The translations under genes were made by a program, and so were the position numbers. From assembly GCA_030265685.1 (NCBI GenBank), contig JAJDGO010000007.1, positions 1-46,159 of the forward strand: 46,159 bases of DNA, written 5' to 3'. A model generated the notes under the pieces. The model saw nothing but the letters and a program-made list of their open reading frames with translations. It was not told the origin of the DNA and ran no database searches. Position 1 is the first letter of the stretch; every line of letters starts with the position of its first letter. Of this stretch, positions 41,544-46,159 are shown in pieces. The stretch comes from Bacteroidales bacterium OttesenSCG-928-M11. Its GTDB lineage: Bacteria; Bacteroidota; Bacteroidia; Bacteroidales; Azobacteroidaceae.

Positions 41544-43643
41544 TTATTTGCGTTTCTTATTGAAGCCCTTCTTTGGAGGGAACTCAAAAATTGTTTTATA
41601 TTCTGCATCAAAAGCTACAATAGCATCGAAAGGTTTGTTTTCTTTACTCTTGAAACCTTTGATTGTTCCTGTCCTACCTTTGGTAAGCAGGTCTTTGAGT
41701 TGCCCGTCGGTTAAGTCTTTACCCGATTTACTCCGAAATACGGTAAGACCACAGCTTTCATTATTACATTTGGCGACCTTTGGATAAAACATGGCCTGAC
41801 CATTCTTACATTTAGGACAGGTACAATTTTCTCTCGTATTACCTCCTTCGATTTTACTTTCGAGTAATTCTGTGGTTATCTGTGCAGCATATACTTCAAT
41901 TCCTCTGTGGAATGTATCGGCACCCATTTCTCCAACTGCAATTTTATTCAGTGCATTTTCCCATTCGCCTGTCATACTTACATCCGCAATCTTTTTATCA
42001 CGGACAGCCAGATGAACTACCAACCCTTTGTTGATAGGAACAAGGGATTTCTTTTCACGTCGGATATATTCACGAGAGAATAATGTTTCGATAATACTGG
42101 CACGGGTAGCAGGTGTTCCGATACCTGATTCTTTGATTGCTTCCCGCTCTTCCTCGTTGGTAAGGTCTTTACCACAGGTTTCCATAGAAGAAAGCAGACT
42201 GCTTTCTGTGTGTAACGGGCGAGGCTTGGTTTGTTTCTCCAATAAGTCCGTTCCATGAATGGGAAGTATGTCGCCATTTGATAAAGACGGAAGTGACAGT
42301 GCATCGTCTTCGCCTTTTTCTTCATCGGGTGCATTTAAGACAGCACGCCAACCGGGAGTAAGGATAACACTACCTTTGACCGAAAACAAAACGCCCGAAG
42401 CATCCAAAGAAACACTTGTATTCTCTTTGGTACATTTACCTGAAAAGGCTTCCAACATACGGGCAGCAATCATATCATATATGATACGCTGGTCGGCTGA
42501 AATATCGCCCGTCATATTTTCCGTAATAATCAGGGCATGGTGGTCGGTAACTTTTTTATCGTTTACCGAACGCCTGTTCAGGCTTACTCCTGACAATGTT
42601 TTTGCGTAACTGCCGAATGGAGCATAACCGGATAGCTGACTGATAAGGGCAGGTATCTCGGCAAAAACATCATCGGAAATATAGCGACTTCCTGTTCTCG
42701 GATAGGAAATGAGCTTCGCTTCATAAAGCGATTGTGCCACCGACAGGGTTTTATCTGCCGAAAAACTATGGCGGCTGTTCGCTTCTTTCTGCAAGGTGGT
42801 CAGGTCGTAGAGCAATGGCGGTTCCTGACTTCCTTGCTTTGTTTCTACGTTTACGACGCTGACTGATTCTGACGAGCGGATACGCTCTAAGATTGTGTCT
42901 GCGTCCTGTTTCGTATTGTATCGTTCTGTGGAAATAGCGGCGAACTGGGTTGCATCTTTTGCCGTATGCAATTTTACCTGAAAATAGGTTTGCGGCTTGA
43001 ACTCTTTGTTTTCGAGGTATCGGCTGCAAATCATGGCGAGTGTGGGTGTTTGTACACGACCTAACGACCATACCCCGTAGCCTGCCGATACCGAAAGGGC
43101 TTGTGAAGCATTTATTCCGACAACCCAATCGGCTTGGCTCCGGGCTTTTGCTGAAGCGTACAGGTTGTCGTACTCTTTTCCCGGACGTAGGTTCTCCAAT
43201 CCTTTGCGGATAGCCTGATCCGTAAGGCTGCTTATCCAAAGACGGTCGAAAGGTTTGGAACAATAAAGATAATCAAATATATATCTGAAAATTAACTCTC
43301 CCTCACGCCCGGCATCGGTAGCAACCACGATTCGCTCACATTTATTGAATAACTCTTTGATAACTTTAAGTTGCTTCATTGTGCCCGGATCGGGTTTATA
43401 TTCCTTACCGTCCTTTATCTGACGAGGTAACAACTTAAATTCGGCAGGAAGTATCGGCAGGTTTTCAGCTTGAAAGCCTGTGATACCATAATCCTGTGGC
43501 ATTGCCAATGTTATGAGGTGTCCAAACGCCCATGTAACGGCATATCCATTACCTTCCAAATAACCGTCCTTGCGGTTACTCGCACCAACGATAGCTGCTA
43601 TATCACGGGCTACCGACGGTTTTTCTGCAATTATTACTTTCAT
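41544..43643 (-). CDS. topB: DNA topoisomerase III (type IA) of the ICE
   Basis: This 699-residue enzyme relaxes or decatenates DNA by passing single strands, probably to help conjugative DNA processing. The Toprim domain has Glu7 (AEKPS) and DAGREGE. The catalytic tyrosine is Tyr314 in LISYPRTGSRYI. A C4 zinc ribbon (CTCPKC, later CNNESC) is near 608-632, followed by a TopIII C-terminal domain (GKDLTDGQLKDLLTKGRTG). All key residues are intact. It follows DUF3945 by 29 bases on the same strand. In relatives of this ICE it is usually near DUF1896; here the cargo operon separates the two. Confidence 0.96.
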   Translation of the reverse strand: MKVIIAEKPSVARDIAAIVGASNRKDGYLEGNGYAVTWAFGHLITLAMPQDYGITGFQAENLPILPAEFKLLPRQIKDGKEYKPDPGTMKQLKVIKELFNKCERIVVATDAGREGELIFRYIFDYLYCSKPFDRLWISSLTDQAIRKGLENLRPGKEYDNLYASAKARSQADWVVGINASQALSVSAGYGVWSLGRVQTPTLAMICSRYLENKEFKPQTYFQVKLHTAKDATQFAAISTERYNTKQDADTILERIRSSESVSVVNVETKQGSQEPPLLYDLTTLQKEANSRHSFSADKTLSVAQSLYEAKLISYPRTGSRYISDDVFAEIPALISQLSGYAPFGSYAKTLSGVSLNRRSVNDKKVTDHHALIITENMTGDISADQRIIYDMIAARMLEAFSGKCTKENTSVSLDASGVLFSVKGSVILTPGWRAVLNAPDEEKGEDDALSLPSLSNGDILPIHGTDLLEKQTKPRPLHTESSLLSSMETCGKDLTNEEEREAIKESGIGTPATRASIIETLFSREYIRREKKSLVPINKGLVVHLAVRDKKIADVSMTGEWENALNKIAVGEMGADTFHRGIEVYAAQITTELLESKIEGGNTRENCTCPKCKNGQAMFYPKVAKCNNESCGLTVFRSKSGKDLTDGQLKDLLTKGRTGTIKGFKSKENKPFDAIVAFDAEYKTIFEFPPKKGFNKKRK

Positions 43644-43672
43644 TTACTATTGGATTTTTTTAGTGGTTGATA

Positions 43673-45166
43673 TTACATTTTATGTCCTGTGGATTTTTTT
43701 ACAGGCTTTTTAACTCCTTGCTGTTGCTTCTGTTCTTTGTTCTGATTCTCGGTAGGCTTTTGCTGACCTTGTTTCAGGGGTTCCTTTACATTCTTTGTCG
43801 CTTCATTGGTTTTGCCTTCGGAATTAACCGCTACCTGTGTCTTATTCCCTTCAGCAACTTTCACATCCGCACCTTGCTTCTTGGCTTTATCAGGATTCCA
43901 TTTGAAAAAGTCGAGTTTGCCTTTTTCATTGTTTACCTTTACATACGCATTGAAAGGCTCGCCCTTTGCATCTTTCAGCATTCCTTGAACATAGACCGCT
44001 TTACCCTCACGGAGTGAGTTCTGCTGTTTTTCATCCAAATCAACGCCTAAGAGTTTTTTGGGAATACGGACTTGGTTCTGTTGTTCCCCGTTTTGGCTCT
44101 GTTCCTGCTTGGCGTTTTGTTGGTACTTATTGCGGTCTAATCCCTCGTAGGAGAAATCGTAACCGCCTTTGGCAGCATTGAACTGAACGTAAGCATCAAA
44201 TTTTCGGGGATTGTCTGTGCCGATTGTGTTTTTAGAGGTCATGCCCTCGACCAATACTTTCTTTCCCTCTTTGAGTGCCTGTTGCTGTTCGGGAGTTAGT
44301 TCCGTGCCTTTCAGGTTTTGAGAAACGGTAAGTTTATCAAGCGGTACGGCTTCTAAACGGTTGGTCAGTTTGTCAATGGAAATAAGCGACGGTACTTTTT
44401 CGCCTGGTCTTGGTTCCAGTTCGACCACACGGCCACCGTTACCTGTCGCCAATAGGTTTTCCTTAACATCGTTCGGAAGCATAATACCCTGAAACGGTTT
44501 ATCCAAATCTACCTGTTGTTGCTGTGGGTGCGGAACGAATTTCAGGCTACCATCAGGTTGTTCCTCTAATGACAGGCGAGCTTTCATCGGATAATCCACG
44601 CCCTCGATTTTCGGATTAATATCCACAAGGTGCGGAGATTTGTACCCGTAACTCATGGCTTTGAGTTCGCCCTCCAAATTTTCAGGCTTGATACCGTATT
44701 TCTGATACTCGCTTTCAGGGATACGGTTCGTGTCGAATTGCTTAAATTCCGTTTTCTGTTCGGTTGTTGCATCCATTTTTTCGTCTTTTTTTTCGGTTAC
44801 TACTTCTTTTTCGTCTTTCTTGGTTGATTGCTCCTGTTCTTTATTCAGGTAATCTCTCGGATCAATACGAAATTTTTCCAACTCCTTATCACTAAGCGAT
44901 AGAACTTTATCAAGCATATCAACTGTTACAGCATAGAATCCCGTATGAGAGGGGTTCTTTGCCTGATTAAAGAAGTTTTTGAAAAAGTTTTCGAGCGGGT
45001 CGGCGTGTTTGTCGATTTTGATAAAATCGGTCTGTTTCGCCTTCATGGGATCAATGGCATCAATCTTTCCTTTCTTGTCAATGCCTTTCACTACTTTGAG
45101 TTTGTTGCCTTCTCCTTCATCCCGCATCAGGAGAACTTTGTCTTTCGGATTTAATTTTTCATCCAT
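43673..45166 (-). CDS. DUF4099/DUF3945 domain protein
   Basis: This 497-residue, highly polar protein has an N-terminal DUF4099-like part (about 30-110, TGFYAVTVDMLDKVLSLSD). A charged linker follows, then repeated DUF3945 units (about 130-430). Two of those units share the core pattern: LTPEQQQALKEGKKVLVEGM with FDAYVQFNAAKGGYDF, and LDEKQQNSLREGKAVYVQGM with FNAYVKVNNEKGKLDF. The C-terminus is Lys/Gln-rich. It precedes topB in Bacteroidota ICEs, and its function there is unknown. The repeated core could bind nucleic acid or partner proteins. Confidence 0.88.
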   Translation of the reverse strand: MDEKLNPKDKVLLMRDEGEGNKLKVVKGIDKKGKIDAIDPMKAKQTDFIKIDKHADPLENFFKNFFNQAKNPSHTGFYAVTVDMLDKVLSLSDKELEKFRIDPRDYLNKEQEQSTKKDEKEVVTEKKDEKMDATTEQKTEFKQFDTNRIPESEYQKYGIKPENLEGELKAMSYGYKSPHLVDINPKIEGVDYPMKARLSLEEQPDGSLKFVPHPQQQQVDLDKPFQGIMLPNDVKENLLATGNGGRVVELEPRPGEKVPSLISIDKLTNRLEAVPLDKLTVSQNLKGTELTPEQQQALKEGKKVLVEGMTSKNTIGTDNPRKFDAYVQFNAAKGGYDFSYEGLDRNKYQQNAKQEQSQNGEQQNQVRIPKKLLGVDLDEKQQNSLREGKAVYVQGMLKDAKGEPFNAYVKVNNEKGKLDFFKWNPDKAKKQGADVKVAEGNKTQVAVNSEGKTNEATKNVKEPLKQGQQKPTENQNKEQKQQQGVKKPVKKSTGHKM

Positions 45167-45178
45167 GATTAAACTGTT

Positions 45179-45334
45179 TTTTGTTCTGCATCACTATTAA
45201 TGCAGAATAAAAGTAGTGGTAATCGGCAGGCTGACAGTAGGTTTTTAGTGAGGTGGCAGTGTGTGGCTTCGATTTGGCAGTGTGTGGCGTTGGGGGAAGA
45301 TATTTTCATGAATCTTAAATATTTACTAAATTTG
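45179..45334. repeat. Regulatory module, copy 2 (upstream of DUF3945, divergent to cargo)
   Basis: This matches copy 1 at 33685-33862. It has the block with TGCATCACTATTAATGCA, perfect inverted ends around CACTATTA. It also carries TGGCAGTGTGTGGC twice, 22 bases apart, and finishes in TAAATTTG at 45327-45334, a plus-strand -7 element. The gene at 45395 is the plus-strand cargo here. Confidence 0.75.
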
Positions 45335-45394
45335 CACTTGTTAAAAGAATTGGGCGAAGAAAACTTTCTGAATCATTTTAACTCAAAATAAAAT

Positions 45395-45712
45395 ATGGAC
45401 AAATTATTACTATCTATTATTATTGGAATTGCAGCTGGAGTGATTGACATTATTCCTATGATTATACAAAAGCTGGAAAAACGAGCAACAATTTCAGCTT
45501 TCTTGCAATATTTTTTTGTGTCGATTATCATTGTGAATATTGATTTGTCACACATCGCGTGGTGGTTACAAGGCGGTTTAATTTCCTTTGCACTTTCCTT
45601 ACCTGTTGTATTTATTATCTCAAAAGAAGACAGAAAATCTGTTCCTATTATTCTGACAATGGCAGTTATATTGGGAACACTGATAGGAATTGCAGGACAT
45701 TTTTTGAAATGA
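45395..45712 (+). CDS. Small four-helix membrane protein
   Basis: This 105-residue protein has hydrophobic helices near 5-23, 37-52, 58-75 and 83-102. Charged loops lie between them (QKLEKRAT, SKEDRKS). I do not recognise a family. It is in the plus-strand cargo position of regulatory module copy 2, between the coupling-protein gene and DUF3945. A strong terminator follows 50 bases after the stop. Possible roles include exclusion or immunity at the membrane, but there is no direct evidence. Confidence 0.65.
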   Translation: MDKLLLSIIIGIAAGVIDIIPMIIQKLEKRATISAFLQYFFVSIIIVNIDLSHIAWWLQGGLISFALSLPVVFIISKEDRKSVPIILTMAVILGTLIGIAGHFLK

Positions 45713-45761
45713 GGATAAAAACAAATGCTATTGTACTTTTAACGTAAATAAGTCAAATAAA

Positions 45762-45789
45762 AAGAGAGTCGAAATTTTTCGACTCTCTT
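45762..45789. terminator. Bidirectional terminator
   Basis: AAGAGAGTCGAAA and TTTTCGACTCTCTT form a near-perfect hairpin with A- and T-rich flanks. It separates the convergent membrane-protein gene and the coupling-protein gene and should serve both. Confidence 0.85.
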
Positions 45790-45810
45790 ACATTATTATA
45801 TATGTGCAGA

Positions 45811-46158
45811 TTATTCCTGTTGTTGCAACAAATGAGCCAACGCAGGGTCATCCTTAATACGTTGTAATTCTTCGGCAACGATTTGTTTGGTTTCCTCTTT
45901 GATACGGTCGTAATTTTCTTTAATCATATCTTTCATGCGATTAACTCCGTTTTCGTCCGTAAAATCGGTAATCACAGGAATGGATTGATACGCCTTTGTT
46001 TCGGCAGCGACTTTCGCATTATCTACCACAATTTCGCAATGGAAAATTTTCTGCTCGATACGCTCATCAAAATTGTCAGCAATCGCACCGACAAACATAC
46101 CCTGTGTTAAGTTACTGATTTTGGACGGTGGTATCAAACTATCCATTTGGGTACTGAT
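45811..46158 (-). CDS. C-terminus of a MobC/TraG-type conjugative coupling protein (partial)
   Basis: The frame is open to the right edge, so the gene is cut by the window. The visible part, about 116 residues, reads IPPSKISNLTQGMFVGAIAD, then NFDERIEQKIFHCEIVVD, then IPVITDFTD. This resembles the C-terminal end of the TraG/VirD4-like ATPases of Bacteroidota ICEs (often named MobC), which bring relaxase-bound DNA to the transfer channel. The ATPase motifs would lie beyond the window. Position next to DUF3945 and topB fits that reading. Confidence 0.8.
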   Translation of the reverse strand: MSTQMDSLIPPSKISNLTQGMFVGAIADNFDERIEQKIFHCEIVVDNAKVAAETKAYQSIPVITDFTDENGVNRMKDMIKENYDRIKEETKQIVAEELQRIKDDPALAHLLQQQE

Positions 46159-46159
46159 A

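Noticed and set aside
42766-43263. 165-codon minus-strand open frame
   Set aside because: It is an alternative frame within topB, rich in Arg and Pro as expected from a frame-shifted reading.
45200-45391. 63-codon plus-strand frame in module 2
   Set aside because: It covers the conserved regulatory module and its -7 element, and the frame is not kept in module 1.

Overview
The window comes from a Bacteroidales-type member of the Bacteroidota, possibly Dysgonomonadaceae or Parabacteroides-like; the genus is a guess. The evidence is the recurring promoter form TTTG-N19-TAnnTTTG, scarce Shine-Dalgarno sequences, family-restricted genes (DUF4857, DUF1896, DUF3945/DUF4099) and the gene content of a Bacteroides-type integrative conjugative element (ICE). 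I see no rRNA, tRNA, CRISPR array or complete insertion sequence.

Chromosomal part, about 1-26400. A minus-strand housekeeping operon (xseB, ispD, recG, then the start of a MutS-like gene) diverges from a flippase gene and an asparagine-synthetase-like gene that suggest surface-glycan work. A five-gene operon (ABC ATPase, permease, DUF4857 protein, OB-fold lipoprotein, PepSY-type membrane protein) follows, preceded by an 18-bp perfect palindrome at its promoter. Next is an operon of a secreted caspase-like protease, an ECF sigma factor, a membrane anti-sigma-like protein and a 1213-residue TPR-CHAT protein: two caspase-fold proteins around a sigma/anti-sigma pair. After a repeat-rich gap and an AlkC-type DNA glycosylase comes a phosphate regulon: porin, pstS, pstC, pstA, pstB, phoU, a PhoB-like regulator and a PhoR-like kinase. 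The porin and pstS promoters share GTAA repeats at identical offsets from the -7 box, a candidate Pho box.

Transition, about 26400-29300. It holds a possible minus-strand small RNA, a Fic/GNAT gene pair, a P-loop remnant and a helix-turn-helix gene that runs into a truncated methylase-helicase. The latter looks like a deletion scar at the edge of the ICE.

ICE part, about 29000-46159. The backbone lies on the minus strand: the end of a MobC/TraG-type coupling protein, DUF3945, topoisomerase III, DUF1896 and the truncated methylase-helicase. Two near-identical regulatory modules of 156-178 bp lie upstream of DUF3945 and of DUF1896. Each diverges into plus-strand cargo. One cargo gene is a small four-helix membrane protein. 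The other cargo is a very AT-rich three-gene operon (33934-41348), the most unusual part of the window.

That operon encodes (A) an 1128-residue helical-repeat protein ending in a divergent GHKL ATPase domain, (B) a stand-alone receiver, and (C) a 1201-residue fusion of receiver, HD phosphohydrolase, unassigned beta-rich region and a C-terminal IucA/IucC-type (NIS siderophore synthetase-like) ligase. The ligase keeps the spacing of the ATP-binding residues. I know of no described system with this combination. The context suggests a signal-controlled modification or defence module carried by the ICE; its actual role is unknown.
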